Both the position numbers and the translations under genes were made by a program. Below are positions 1 to 8,497 of a stretch of 64,000 nt of DNA, piece after piece (position 1 is the first letter of the stretch; each line of letters opens with the position of its first letter). Source of the stretch: Ruminococcus sp. Marseille-P6503 (GTDB lineage Bacteria > Bacillota > Clostridia > Oscillospirales > Ruminococcaceae); contig NZ_UWPB01000002.1 of NCBI RefSeq assembly GCF_900604945.1, positions 372,001 through 436,000 on the forward strand, read 5' to 3'. The notes under the pieces are model-generated. The model did no database searches and was not told where the DNA came from. It saw only the letters and a program-made list of their open reading frames with translations.

Positions 1-290
1 AGAAAAGTTTTTATACATTTGCCGCGCCGCGGCGGCTTAAACCTGATTTGTTCTGAAAATCTGCGTTTTTTCGTATCCGAAATCCTTTTCGTAAGCCTTT
101 TTCCGCCGAATTGAACTCATTGCTGAACAGTCTTTATCTATTAAAATATTAATATAAGAATATGAAACATTCCGTTGTTATTTCCAATCTCCCGCCCCGA
201 TTTAACGCGGCTTAAACTTTTACCTTTTCCACAAATTATATGTGCCTGATTTGTGTATTTTAGCATATGAAAAAGTAAAAAAATACCCGC

Positions 291-1136
291 TTAAACGCTT
301 TTTCTGTTCTCACCCTCCTCCGGCACCCTGATAACGTATTCTATAAAGCCGTCTTTCTTTGTTTTCTTTACCCTGGCGTCAACGCCCGCAAGCTTTATCA
401 CCTGAACCGCCTTGTCTACCGTGTTGAAAAACAGCCTGAGATCGCTCAGAGCCGCCGACCGCCGTCTGTAGCTTTGCCTTATACGTTCGTTTTTTTCAAG
501 CGTCCTTATGTATTTTTCCGCGGCGTCCACCGTAAGCCTGTCCTTTACTATCTTTATAAGAACCTCCTCCCTCAGGCTTTCGTCAGCCTTGAGCAAGGCC
601 CTTGCGTGCCGCTCGGTAAGTCCGTTTGAAACTATTACCTTTCGCAGGTCGGGAGAAAGCTTCAGTATCCTCAGCTTGTTCGCCACAGTCGACTGCGCCA
701 TTCCCAGCCGTATAGCGCAGTCCTCCTGCGTCATTCCGTACTTTGTTATAAGCGCCGAAATAGCCTCCGCTTCCTCAAAGAAATTAAGCTCCGCCCGCTG
801 TATGTTCTCTATAATCGCGATGACCGCCGATCTTGAGTCTGATATATCAACAACAACGCAGGGCACGCTTCTGAAGCCGGCAAGCTTAGCCGCCCTCAGT
901 CTCCTTTCGCCGGAAACAAGCTCATACCCTCCCTCCTTACGTCTGACGGTAAGCGGCTGAACTATTCCGTCCTGGGAAATGCTTTTCGCCAGCCTGGTAA
1001 GGTCCTCGGTATTAAAGCTTTTTCTCGGCTGGTCAGGATTAGGAAATATCGCCCCGACCGGTATTTCAACTACCTTTCCCAGCTCTCTCACGTTCTGCGC
1101 CGACGTTTTCTCCCTTGTCTTTGTTATAATGCTCAT
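291..1136 (-). CDS. noc: Noc-like nucleoid occlusion protein (ParB family)
   Basis: A 281-residue ParB/Spo0J-family protein. The N-terminal CTPase/ParB domain carries SGERRLRAAKLAG and IENIQRAELN. A helix-turn-helix follows, MTQEDCAIRLGMAQSTVANK, then LTERHARALL. The QSTVANKLRILKL and TERHARAL segments look more like Bacillus Noc than Spo0J, whereas the second paralogue at 1877-2794 has the Spo0J-type sequence. Noc proteins bind their own DNA sites, spread, and keep the division septum off the nucleoid. In B. subtilis noc lies next to soj-spo0J near the origin, which fits this position. I see no copy of the Bacillus Noc site. The noc assignment rests on HTH resemblance and synteny; a second ParB of other specificity remains possible. 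Confidence 0.75.
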   Translation of the reverse strand: MSIITKTREKTSAQNVRELGKVVEIPVGAIFPNPDQPRKSFNTEDLTRLAKSISQDGIVQPLTVRRKEGGYELVSGERRLRAAKLAGFRSVPCVVVDISDSRSAVIAIIENIQRAELNFFEEAEAISALITKYGMTQEDCAIRLGMAQSTVANKLRILKLSPDLRKVIVSNGLTERHARALLKADESLREEVLIKIVKDRLTVDAAEKYIRTLEKNERIRQSYRRRSAALSDLRLFFNTVDKAVQVIKLAGVDARVKKTKKDGFIEYVIRVPEEGENRKSV

Positions 1137-1190
1137 AACGATCCCTCCGATTTATTTTGTGTTCTTTGCAGATATTTTTTACCGCTGAAA

Positions 1191-1262
1191 AATATAACTT
1201 AATGCCAATGTCCCCGCCTTCTTTAGAAGGCGTTCGCTTCTCTAAGACTGCGATTTCAATTC
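1191..1262. repeat. Intergenic repeat, copy 1 (hairpin core)
   Basis: First copy of an imperfect direct repeat of about 70 bp. It starts near ATATAAC, has the stem-loop core CGCCTTCTTTAGAAGGCG (8-bp arms) and ends near AGACTGCGATTTCAATT. The second copy is at 1551-1621. The whole gap 1137-1876 between noc and parB holds these repeats and a terminator but no convincing gene. Confidence 0.7.
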
Positions 1263-1374
1263 AGCCTTTCAGCAGGAGAATTGATCCCATACCGAAAACC
1301 TGAGGAGCCAAAGCCCTTCGCTGTCAAAAAACAGCGTTTTACACAGTTGCTTCATCGCGGCCGATGAATAGCCA

Positions 1375-1405
1375 CGCTCACATCGAACTTTGCTCAAAAT
1401 TAAAA
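1375..1405. repeat. Short interspersed motif, copy A
   Basis: GCTCACATCGAACTTTGCTC followed by AAAATTAAAA. It matches copies at 1595-1621, 30776-30806 and 34393-34423, whose shared core is TTTGCTCCGAATTAAAA. All four are intergenic. Confidence 0.6.
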
Positions 1406-1550
1406 TAACCTCTTTATCAGCATTATAACACTTCCCGCCGGCAGATTTCCATAGAATATTCAAAGAAAAAATCCAAAAATTTCAGCTTAAAATCCTATGA
1501 TTATCCCGTTTTCCTCATTTCTCCCCATAATTCTCCGCCGTCTTTGTCGA

Positions 1551-1621
1551 TATAACCTAGCGCCTATGTCTCCGCCTTCTTTAGAAGGCGTTTCCATATC
1601 AGACTTTGCTCCGAATTAAAA
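1551..1621. repeat. Intergenic repeat, copy 2 (hairpin core)
   Basis: Second copy of the repeat at 1191-1262, with the same CGCCTTCTTTAGAAGGCG core. Its right part, AGACTTTGCTCCGAATTAAAA, is also copy B of the short interspersed motif. Confidence 0.7.
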
Positions 1622-1656
1622 CAAAGACAGCCCGCGCGATTGCTGTACGCGGACTG
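1617..1656 (-). terminator. Terminator downstream of parB
   Basis: Read on the minus strand, CAGTCCGCG pairs with CGCGGGCTG (9 bp with one G-U pair) and is followed by TCTTTGTTTT. It lies 3' of parB and upstream of noc, so the two genes are probably separate transcripts. Confidence 0.6.
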
Positions 1657-1876
1657 CCTTTATTCCCCTTTTTTTTCATACCGTCTTATTTAAATCTGAG
1701 CAAAGCTCAGTGCCGCTGCGATTGCAGCACAAGCAAACGCTGTGTTTATGCAGCGATGAAGCTTTGCTTGGAAGCTTAAAACCCCGCTGAAAGACTGAAC
1801 GTAACGCGCCGCCTGAAAAACCCTGTCATAAATTCCTGACGCGTATTATCAATACAGCCGAAAATTCAGCCGAGGA

Positions 1877-2794
1877 CTAACACAGCCTTTTCAGAAAGTC
1901 CTTGAACATCTCGTCATTCCCGAACTCCATCTCCATAACGATAACTCCGTTCTTAGCCCTCTTAAAATCAGGCGCTATTCCAAGCTCGCTGTATATCGCG
2001 GTTCTCGCCTCAAGCAGCATTTTTTCCTCACTGTCCCCGAAAACCACCTTTTTTGGCTTTTTTCTTTCCGTCTTTCTGGCTTCCTTCTCCTCAGCTTCCC
2101 TTATGTATCTGCCGCTTACCACATTATCCACGTGTTCCTCAAACTGACGCACCGTCATTCTTCCCGCAAGCGCCTGAAGCATTAATACATGCTGCTGGGA
2201 CTGATCCTCAACGCCGCACAAAATCTTGGCGTGACCAATAGATATCTGCTTGTCCGCAACAGCCTCCTGCACCTCCGGAATAAGCTTCAGCAGCCGTATG
2301 GAGTTTGTAACCGCGCTTCTGGATTTCCCCACGATCCTTGCAATGTCCTCCTGCGTCATTCCGAATTCATCGGAAAGCCGCTTGAACGCCTTCGCCTCCT
2401 CGATCGGATTAAGATCCTCCCTCTGGATATTTTCAATAAGCGCTATCTGCGCCGCCTCAAGATCGGAAAGCTCCCTGACCAACGCCGGAATTTCACTCAG
2501 CCCCGCAATTCTCGCCGCTCTCCAGCGCCGTTCTCCGGCAACTATCATATACCTGTCCTCTCCCGCGGGACGAACCAGTATAGGCTGCAAAACTCCGTGC
2601 TGTCTTATATTGTCCGCCAGCTCGTTAAGCCTTGCCTCGTCAAAATCCGACCTCGGCTGATTTCTGTCCGGCTCAATAAGCGAAAGTCTTATTTCCTCAA
2701 CGCCCGTACTTTTTCCGCCGGACTCTTCCGCCGAACCGAAATTATCCTCAAACAACGAATCCAGCCCGTTTTTCAGTCTTTCCTTTTTAGCCAT
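1877..2794 (-). CDS. parB: Chromosome-partitioning protein ParB (Spo0J)
   Basis: A 305-residue ParB CTPase that loads at parS and spreads to recruit SMC and ParA. The ParB box AGERRWRAARIAGL and IENIQREDLN lie in the N-terminal domain, the helix-turn-helix is MTQEDIARIVGKSRSAVTNS, and the C-terminal dimerisation end is DFKRAKNGVIVMEMEF. The start at 2794 (MAKKERLKNG) is chosen because a GGAGGTA site sits 7 bases upstream; the reading frame extends 25 codons further without a ribosome site. Unusually, parA is not adjacent but 4.7 kb upstream, with five accessory genes between. The parS sites cluster around parA. Confidence 0.95.
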   Translation of the reverse strand: MAKKERLKNGLDSLFEDNFGSAEESGGKSTGVEEIRLSLIEPDRNQPRSDFDEARLNELADNIRQHGVLQPILVRPAGEDRYMIVAGERRWRAARIAGLSEIPALVRELSDLEAAQIALIENIQREDLNPIEEAKAFKRLSDEFGMTQEDIARIVGKSRSAVTNSIRLLKLIPEVQEAVADKQISIGHAKILCGVEDQSQQHVLMLQALAGRMTVRQFEEHVDNVVSGRYIREAEEKEARKTERKKPKKVVFGDSEEKMLLEARTAIYSELGIAPDFKRAKNGVIVMEMEFGNDEMFKDFLKRLC

Positions 2795-3017
2795 TTTTCC
2801 TACCTCCGTAAAAATTACTTTTTTATTTCCTGCCTCATAAGAATTCAGCTTGACCGCGCGGAACTTCAAAGATAAACGCCGTCAGCTTAAATTCTCCGCT
2901 TCTTTCACTTTTATTCAGAAAAGCTCCTGCCCTTTCACCAATTAGCCGCTCCAACCTCCCGCCCCAGCGGTCAGGCTAAACGGCTTCGCCCCCCTAGGCA
3001 AGCATATCTTTACCTGT

Positions 3018-3032
3018 CGGGAATATCCCGAA
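3018..3032. repeat. Short inverted repeat before the GNAT gene end
   Basis: TCGGGA-ATA-TCCCGA, a perfect 6-bp dyad. The surrounding text (about 3008-3051) resembles 5566-5615, which also lies just outside the 3' end of a minus-strand gene, so both may derive from one repeat. Confidence 0.4.
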
Positions 3033-3051
3033 CCCCCGCTCAAACTGAAAT

Positions 3052-3672
3052 TTATCGCTCTCCAAGAACCTTACTGTATAATAAGCAAGTCAAAGGGACC
3101 TTTCTATTTCCCATATCAAGCTCGATTCTTTCTTCGCCAACACGCTCAAATCCACGATGCTCGTAGAACTGATAGGTACAGGCATTATCCGTATAAAGAT
3201 ATATTATCTTGCCTTTTTCACGATTTTCTAATTCGGCAAGCAGCTTGCTGCCGACACCTTTTATTCCGCAGTCAGGGTCAGCCGCGAGAAAGATAATTTC
3301 GCCGGACGGTTGAACTGTCCTGATATATTTCTGATACATTTTCTTGTTCGCTTTATCGTAAACCCCGACGCTGTCTTTGAAAAAGAAACGCTGGACCCCT
3401 TCAGCAAGTTTTACATACATTTTTCTCCATATGGAACTGTTCAGCTTTGGCTCGCCATTTATTTCAGCGAGAATAACTCCGACAAATCTGTTATCTGCAT
3501 ACGCGGCGATCATCTGCGTTGCTCTTGACGTTTCCAAATACCAAAAATACCTGCCGTATAAATTAAGCGCGATTTTATTATCCAAATACCAATCAAAGTG
3601 CATTCCTTTTACAGCAAATTGAATTGCTTTCTTTTCATCTTTCTTATTTAACGCTTTTAATTCAATTTGCAT
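3052..3672 (-). CDS. GNAT-family N-acetyltransferase
   Basis: A 206-residue protein with the GNAT fold. MIAAYADNRFVGVILAEING is the central beta-hairpin, LAADPDCGIKGVGSKLLAEL is the acetyl-CoA loop (a GxGxGxL-like signature read as GIKGVG), and YTDNACTYQFYEHRGFERVG is the C-terminal FYxxxGF motif. The acceptor substrate cannot be read from sequence. An AGGAGGTT ribosome site precedes the start. It is first in a block of accessory minus-strand genes separating parB from parA. Confidence 0.85.
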   Translation of the reverse strand: MQIELKALNKKDEKKAIQFAVKGMHFDWYLDNKIALNLYGRYFWYLETSRATQMIAAYADNRFVGVILAEINGEPKLNSSIWRKMYVKLAEGVQRFFFKDSVGVYDKANKKMYQKYIRTVQPSGEIIFLAADPDCGIKGVGSKLLAELENREKGKIIYLYTDNACTYQFYEHRGFERVGEERIELDMGNRKVPLTCLLYSKVLGER

Positions 3673-3912
3673 ATTCCTAACCTCCGCTTAATCCCGGTTT
3701 ATCTGTTTCGTTTCTCTGAAAATCTGTTGTTTCCCTGGCTTGTCGCTTATTCTGCGTTCAAGCCTTATGTATTCCCCCCTGTTTCCGCCCTTGCCAGCCA
3801 AAATAAATTTTTTATCTGAATATAAACCTGTTTTTCCGGCAGGCGCTAAGCTCTCCGTCATTTGAGAGCGAAACACGCCTTTTGCACAAGCATTCAGCTT
3901 GCGCAAGGTCGT

Positions 3913-4527
3913 CTAAGCTTCTAACCCGGCTGTTATGTACTGTTTGATATCCCCGACGAACTGATTTCCGCAGCGGGACACTTCGCCAAGGACGCGGTCT
4001 ATTCCTTTTTCGCTTTTATACCAATTATCCTTTGTAATGTTATAACAATGCACAGGGCATACTTTTATTTTTACATCAGGAAAAGCTATTTGGTATAACA
4101 TAAGACACCTGCGGGCATGAAAAGCTTTGCAAACAATCAAAGCCGTTTTTATCTGAATCCCCTTTTCATCAATAACCTTTCGTGAGAGGAACGCGTTATC
4201 GTGAGTATGTCTTGATTTATCTTCACAGATTACAGCAGAGCTTGGCACACCATTTTTAAGCAGCACATCCGTAAAGAATTCACAATCGGACTGATAATCG
4301 CCATTGTATATATCTGATTTTGAGCGTACGCCGGGCCATTTATCACGTTTTATGCTGATTCCGCCGGCTGGAACTAACCACTTTGCAAATCCCCCGCGAT
4401 ACAATTGAGCAGCATATTCAGGCTGTTCCGGATGTGAGCCGCCGGGCAGAAAAATAGCGTCAACCCTTTCAGGCTCATCTGATATAAATATAAAATCTGA
4501 TATATCGGTTATTATATGATTAGACAT
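3913..4527 (-). CDS. YdcF/ElyC-family (DUF218) protein
   Basis: A 204-residue soluble protein. Typical DUF218 features are an N-terminal strand ending VDAIFLPGG, the GG motif VPAGGIS, a conserved acidic ED in VICEDKSRHTHDNA, and ALIVCKAFHARRC. No membrane segment or signal peptide is visible, unlike envelope members such as SanA and ElyC, so a cytoplasmic role is likelier. Function is unknown. A strong AAGGAGG site sits 8 bases upstream. The flanks (about 3840-3906 and 4560-4640) share short similar text containing CATTTGAGA and GCACAA. Confidence 0.75.
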   Translation of the reverse strand: MSNHIITDISDFIFISDEPERVDAIFLPGGSHPEQPEYAAQLYRGGFAKWLVPAGGISIKRDKWPGVRSKSDIYNGDYQSDCEFFTDVLLKNGVPSSAVICEDKSRHTHDNAFLSRKVIDEKGIQIKTALIVCKAFHARRCLMLYQIAFPDVKIKVCPVHCYNITKDNWYKSEKGIDRVLGEVSRCGNQFVGDIKQYITAGLEA

Positions 4528-4700
4528 TATATTTCCTCCTTTTTAAATCCTGTTAATGAACTTTGCGTCAGATCCAAGCATCCTCGGCATTTGAGAACGG
4601 ATTACCCCCTCGCACAAACCTACGGTTTATACCAAAGGTATTTTTGCTCATTTGAGGATTCATTCATTACAGCTTACTCTGTTTAAAATATCATTTTTCC

Positions 4701-5144
4701 TCAATTCAACCATTTTTTAAAAAAAGGTAGGTCGCTTACCTTCGGATTATCAATTCGGAAAGTGCACCCACAAACTTTTTCAAAGCTTCTCCCGAATATT
4801 ATTTTGTGTCTGCCACCCCCACACGAACCGCAGTTACCGCAAAGATTTACATGATTCCAGGCAATACCCTTTATATCTTCTTCCACAGAAGATTCTTCGT
4901 ATGCTTTACTATCGTCAGACCATATTGTCCAAAGATTTTCTGGTTCATCAGGATCTTTAATTGCAATAAAACATACACACTCATCTCTGAATTTTATTAG
5001 ATAATAGATTTTATCTTTCCAATAACCATTATCTTTTACAAACTCCAATTAATTTGTCCGTAAATAGCTAATAAATTCTAATGCAGTTTGTATCGCTCCA
5101 TCTGCTAAGCTTTCTTCAATGTAATTTTCAATTTCCTTTTTCAC
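4701..5144 (-). pseudogene. Nonsense-interrupted small Cys-rich protein gene
   Basis: Two segments lie in one reading frame separated by a single TAA (5049-5051). The first starts at GTG 5144 after GGAGG and reads MKKEIENYIEESLADGAIQT to ISYLRTN. The second continues directly after the stop from TTG 5048 (MEFVKDNGYWKDKIYYLIKF) for 115 codons. It contains WTIWSDDS, IAWNHVNLCGNCGSCGGGRH, and a CGCTFRIDNP tail. I recall uninterrupted relatives whose helical N-terminus runs straight into this domain, so this is probably a recent nonsense mutation. The second half could still be expressed by reinitiation at the adjacent TTG. Function is unknown; the spaced cysteines suggest a metal site. Confidence 0.7.
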
Positions 5145-5629
5145 ACCAAAACCTCCATAATATTCGTACAATCACAGTTCTTTAATCGCCACACTTTGTT
5201 ATAATAGCTTGTTTGTTACTAAATTTTTCTTCCCTTGTCTTTGCCCTTATAAGGTGTAAGAGCAAGGGTAAACTTGTGTAAAACCGTGTAAAGGGATAAG
5301 GCAAACACATTGCGATAAATCTTTTATTTTCAAGGCTTTCAGAGGATTTTGTTGAATCCCTATGAGGGACAATAATCATTTATAAAAATTGAGGTTTTCA
5401 ATTCTAATTTGTTGATCTATCCTCTCATATTCCCGCGCTTATATATAAAATTTCTATCCTTCCCCTGTCTGCGCGAATTAAATTACCTTAATCCCGCCCA
5501 TTTCGTTTTATATATCCACAAAAAACCCTATTCCCCCTTTAAACTCCTGCCTGCAATATTAAAAAAGCTCTACCCTTGCCGGAAATATACCAATCCCTCG
5601 CTTAGACTGAATTTGTATAATCTCAAATT
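5145..5629. other. Intergenic, no gene seen
   Basis: An AT-rich gap with no supported gene. It contains the left copy (5434-5517) of an imperfect direct repeat that reappears at 6173-6256 beyond the TPR gene. Confidence 0.5.
5434..5517. repeat. Imperfect direct repeat flanking TPR gene, left
   Basis: It shares TATATAAA, TTCTATCC and a CCGCCC-TTTCGTTTTATAT tail, in the same order and spacing, with 6173-6256. The pair brackets the TPR gene at 5630-6124. Confidence 0.5.
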
Positions 5630-6124
5630 TCACTCAATATTTTCAACATGGTTCCTTAAATAATCGAAATATTTTCTGCCATCGTCATTACCGTCATCGT
5701 CAGGCTCAAATATCTCCCTTCCTTCAAACATATAAGCTCTAAGCAAATATTCTATGGCGTTTTTTTCGTCCCCTATCTCCAAACAGCATTCACCCAAGCG
5801 AAGCATAATAAACGGATTTCCATACCCCTCGCCGCTCAGATTTCCCCTTGCCTTGTCAAAACATTCGTGTGCTTTTTCATATTGTTTATTTTGGAAATAA
5901 ACATCACCGATGGCAACCAAAAACCATATGGTCTCACTGTAAATCTGCTGTGGCTCCGGTATCAGACTAAGCGCTTCTTTCCACGCTTGTATAGCTTCCT
6001 CATAGTGTTCCTCAGCCTCAAGCTGACTGCCTTTTTCCGCTAATTCACCTAACTTAACTTTTATTTTTGGCGTTAGCTCATCAAGCTCTGCTTCTTCATT
6101 TTCTTTTTTTGAAAACAGCTCCAT
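5630..6124 (-). CDS. TPR-repeat protein
   Basis: A 164-residue acidic protein with an N-terminal charged segment and then tandem tetratricopeptide helices. AEEHYEEAIQAWKEALSLIP, VYFQNKQYEKAHECFDKARG and CLEIGDEKNAIEYLLRAYMF each show the A/G-Y-A/F spacing. No membrane segment. It may be a scaffold or an immunity/accessory protein; nothing specific can be assigned. It is bracketed by an imperfect direct repeat. Confidence 0.75.
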   Translation of the reverse strand: MELFSKKENEEAELDELTPKIKVKLGELAEKGSQLEAEEHYEEAIQAWKEALSLIPEPQQIYSETIWFLVAIGDVYFQNKQYEKAHECFDKARGNLSGEGYGNPFIMLRLGECCLEIGDEKNAIEYLLRAYMFEGREIFEPDDDGNDDGRKYFDYLRNHVENIE

Positions 6125-6172
6125 AAATATACCTCCATAAATTTCATTTCGTTGACCCGTCCGTTTAACTTA

Positions 6173-6256
6173 CCGCTTCCATATATAAATTTTCCTATCC
6201 TTTTCCCTTTTTCACAAATGACATTCTCTTATATCCGCCCGTTTCGTTTTATATCG
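6173..6256. repeat. Imperfect direct repeat flanking TPR gene, right
   Basis: Right copy of the repeat at 5434-5517, ending in the same CCGCCCGTTTCGTTTTATAT text. Confidence 0.5.
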
Positions 6257-6359
6257 GCTTTTTTCTCCGACTTCTTTATGCCGTATGTCTGTAGCTGATA
6301 AACGCTGCTGTAATTAACATTTTCAAAACCATTCTGTTATTTTTTTATAATTTCTCCTC

Positions 6360-6926
6360 CTAGCACTTATATATGCGCACCGCAATCGGCGGACAATTAG
6401 GACGATTCACAAATTCACTTACAATTACCGTATATTCGGCAGTCGGAAGCTTCGATATGTATTCCAAAACCGCTTCCTTTTCCTCAAAGCCCGTATCTCT
6501 CCCGTAGTATATCGAAAGGCTGATTACTCCTCCGTATTTTAAAAGTCTGAGGCACTTTTCAATCGACTTAATCGTAGTTCCTGCCTGAGTATGTACAGAA
6601 TGATCGCCGCCCGGCAGCCAGCCTAAATTGAATACCGCCGCCGCAACCGTCCCTTCCTCAGCATACAGGTCAACTTCCTCGTGACCGCGGCAAATAACCT
6701 CAGCCGTCTGCGAAAAACCTCTTTCTTTAACAAGCTTCAAGGTGCTTTCAACCGCTTCCTGCTGAATATCAAAGCTGAAAACCTTCCCCTTATCTCCTAC
6801 AAGCGAGCAAAGAAAAACCGTATCGTTTCCCCGTCCCGCGGTGCAGTCTATACAAATATCTCCCGGCTTGACCTGAGCCGCCAAAAACTCGTGAGCAAGC
6901 TGCACAGCTCCAAACGTACTTGCCAT
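6360..6926 (-). CDS. YtqB-like class I SAM methyltransferase
   Basis: A 188-residue Rossmann methyltransferase. Motif I is DICIDCTAGRGNDTVFL, motif II KVFSFDIQQEAV, and NLGWLPGGDHSVHT is the signature of the YtqB / rRNA-methylase-like family (PF06962). Members have been proposed to act on RNA or tRNA wobble uridine. It ends the accessory block; a one-mismatch parS site lies just upstream of its start (6950-6965). The partner radical-SAM protein YtqA, often a neighbour in Bacillus, is encoded separately at 29818-30771. Confidence 0.85.
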   Translation of the reverse strand: MASTFGAVQLAHEFLAAQVKPGDICIDCTAGRGNDTVFLCSLVGDKGKVFSFDIQQEAVESTLKLVKERGFSQTAEVICRGHEEVDLYAEEGTVAAAVFNLGWLPGGDHSVHTQAGTTIKSIEKCLRLLKYGGVISLSIYYGRDTGFEEKEAVLEYISKLPTAEYTVIVSEFVNRPNCPPIAVRIYKC

Positions 6927-6949
6927 AGTCTGCTTTGCCCTCCTTCCAA

Positions 6950-6965
6950 TGTTCCACGTGGGACA
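6950..6965. promoter_or_regulatory. parS site 1 (one mismatch)
   Basis: TGTTCCACGTGGGACA differs at one position from the 16-bp parS palindrome TGTTCCACGTGGAACA. Confidence 0.85.
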
Positions 6966-7085
6966 TTAATCTGATAAATTTTTGATTTCATACGCTTATA
7001 AGCGTATTATAAAGCAAATTTCAAAAAATTATAATATGTCTTTTGGCAAAAAATAATTTTAGCTGTATAAATTGGCGGGTGAAAA

Positions 7086-7101
7086 TGTTCCACGTGGAAC
7101 T
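7086..7101. promoter_or_regulatory. parS site 2
   Basis: TGTTCCACGTGGAACT matches the parS consensus except at the last base. It lies between the methyltransferase gene and parA. Confidence 0.9.
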
Positions 7102-7161
7102 TTTAAATACAGGCAGATTTTGATTGACCCGAAATAGAAGCTTGTTTAAATCCGCTGTATC

Positions 7162-7430
7162 AGCCGTTATTTTTACTGCTCTTTTTATAAACTGTTATTT
7201 CTGCGCCGCTTCCGCCGTCACCGTTTTCGCATACTAAAAGATAATTTTCATCCGCGGTCAGTCACGCAGCGACTGCCGCTGTTCTTTTTCCATATCTAAT
7301 ATCTGCTGTCATCCCAGAGCTTGACTGTTCTCCCGCTCCGAAGCGTATATTCAAGACTGACGTAAGAGCCCTTCAGCGCGTTCAAGACTGTAACCTTTTT
7401 CTCCGGCGATAAACGGAAGGTAAACTGAAA
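7162..7430 (-). pseudogene. Decayed gene remnant upstream of parS site 2
   Basis: Read on the minus strand, codons from 7430 give FQFTFRLSPEKKVTVLNALK then GSYVSLEYTLRSGRTVKLWD and end at TAG (7296-7298). In another frame, 7252 down to about 7162 gives DENYLLVCENGDGGSGAEIT then VYKKSSKN. The coherent amphipathic composition and matching style suggest two parts of one gene broken by an indel and stops. No family recognised and no start site visible. The gap 6927-7488 otherwise holds two parS sites. Confidence 0.4.
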
Positions 7431-7488
7431 TATTCTTCAGCAACCATCAAAGGAACTCATACGTTTAACGATTTTAAAAATCTAAGCA

Positions 7489-8253
7489 TCAAATATTGTT
7501 TTTTATAATCTCTTTTGCAAGCGCCTCATATGCCTTTGAGCCCTTGGATTTTTTGTCGTAGTACAGCGCCGGCTGCCCGAAACTGGGCGCTTCTGACAAA
7601 GCTATATTGCGGGGAATTACCGTTTTGAATATATGATCGGCATAATATTTTTTTACCTCCGCTACTATCTGTCCGGTAACCTTGTAACGCTCAACGTACA
7701 TTGTAAAAAGAATACCTTCTATTTTCAGCTGAGGATTCCACGTTTTTTTGACCCTCTCGATCGTCTGATTCAGCTCTACCAGCCCCTCAAGCGAAAGAAA
7801 TTCACATTGCAGGGGAATAAGCACCGTATCCGCCGCCACAAGTGCGTTTATCGTCAGCATATCCAAGGTAGGCGGGCAGTCTATAAGCACAAAGTCATAG
7901 AAAGCCTTTGCTTCTTCAAGCTTTTTTCTCAGCTGCCTGGCTCTGTCCTTTACCGATATAAGCTCCACTGAAGCGCCAGAAAGCTTCTGAGTTGTGGGGA
8001 CGACCGAAACTCCCCTGAACTGAGTTGCCACCGCCGCTTCAAAAACGGAGCACTCGTCCATCAAAACCTCGTAAACGGTATTGCGGATACTCTTTTTCCG
8101 TATGCCATAGCTTGTAGTTGTATTGCCCTGCGGGTCAAAATCTACAATTAGCACCTTTTTTCCTTTACTTCCGAAAACCGCCGCAAGATTTACCACTGTG
8201 GTGGATTTTCCTACTCCGCCTTTCTGATTTGAAACCGCTATTATTTTTCCCAT
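7489..8253 (-). CDS. parA: Chromosome-partitioning ATPase ParA (Soj)
   Basis: A 254-residue MinD/ParA ATPase. The deviant Walker A is KGGVGKST at residues 11-18, Walker A' is LIVDFDPQGNTT, and Walker B is FVLIDCPPTLDMLT. Soj binds DNA as an ATP dimer, interacts with ParB-parS, and in Bacillus also regulates DnaA. Length is normal. Its start is 153 bp from the perfect parS site 3, and sites 1 and 2 lie 3' of it. parB is detached from this gene, so co-translation with parB is not possible here. Confidence 0.97.
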   Translation of the reverse strand: MGKIIAVSNQKGGVGKSTTVVNLAAVFGSKGKKVLIVDFDPQGNTTTSYGIRKKSIRNTVYEVLMDECSVFEAAVATQFRGVSVVPTTQKLSGASVELISVKDRARQLRKKLEEAKAFYDFVLIDCPPTLDMLTINALVAADTVLIPLQCEFLSLEGLVELNQTIERVKKTWNPQLKIEGILFTMYVERYKVTGQIVAEVKKYYADHIFKTVIPRNIALSEAPSFGQPALYYDKKSKGSKAYEALAKEIIKNNI

Positions 8254-8404
8254 TTCTATAATTAAGCTCCCTTCATTTTTTAAGCGAATATTCTAAACAA
8301 TAAAAACACTATCATTAAGTTTTTCAGATTTTCCGATGATATAAGTCTATTATACTACATTATTCCGATTTTGAAAAGACCTAAATTGCAGGCAGCAATA
8401 AAAA

Positions 8405-8420
8405 TGTTCCACGTGGAACA
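8405..8420. promoter_or_regulatory. parS site 3 (perfect)
   Basis: A perfect TGTTCCACGTGGAACA between divergent parA and the lipoprotein gene. Confidence 0.97.
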
Positions 8421-8497
8421 TTTTTATATGCTTTATTGTAATAGCTGATGACAAAATATGATTTATCAATATTTATCTATAAATTTTCTGCATTATA

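Noticed and set aside
508-960. Open frame on the plus strand inside noc
   Set aside because: Antisense shadow of a confident ParB-family gene; no ribosome site or family signature.
1269-1463. 64-codon minus-strand frame
   Set aside because: No ribosome site, no recognisable composition, and overlaps a repeat.
3688-3906. 72-codon minus-strand frame between the GNAT and YdcF-like genes
   Set aside because: No ribosome site; basic random-looking composition.
3840-6260. Integron-like cassette array between parB and parA
   Set aside because: Genes and flanking repeats suggest cassettes, but I see no attC-type core sites (GTTRRRY/RYYYAAC pairs) and no integrase.
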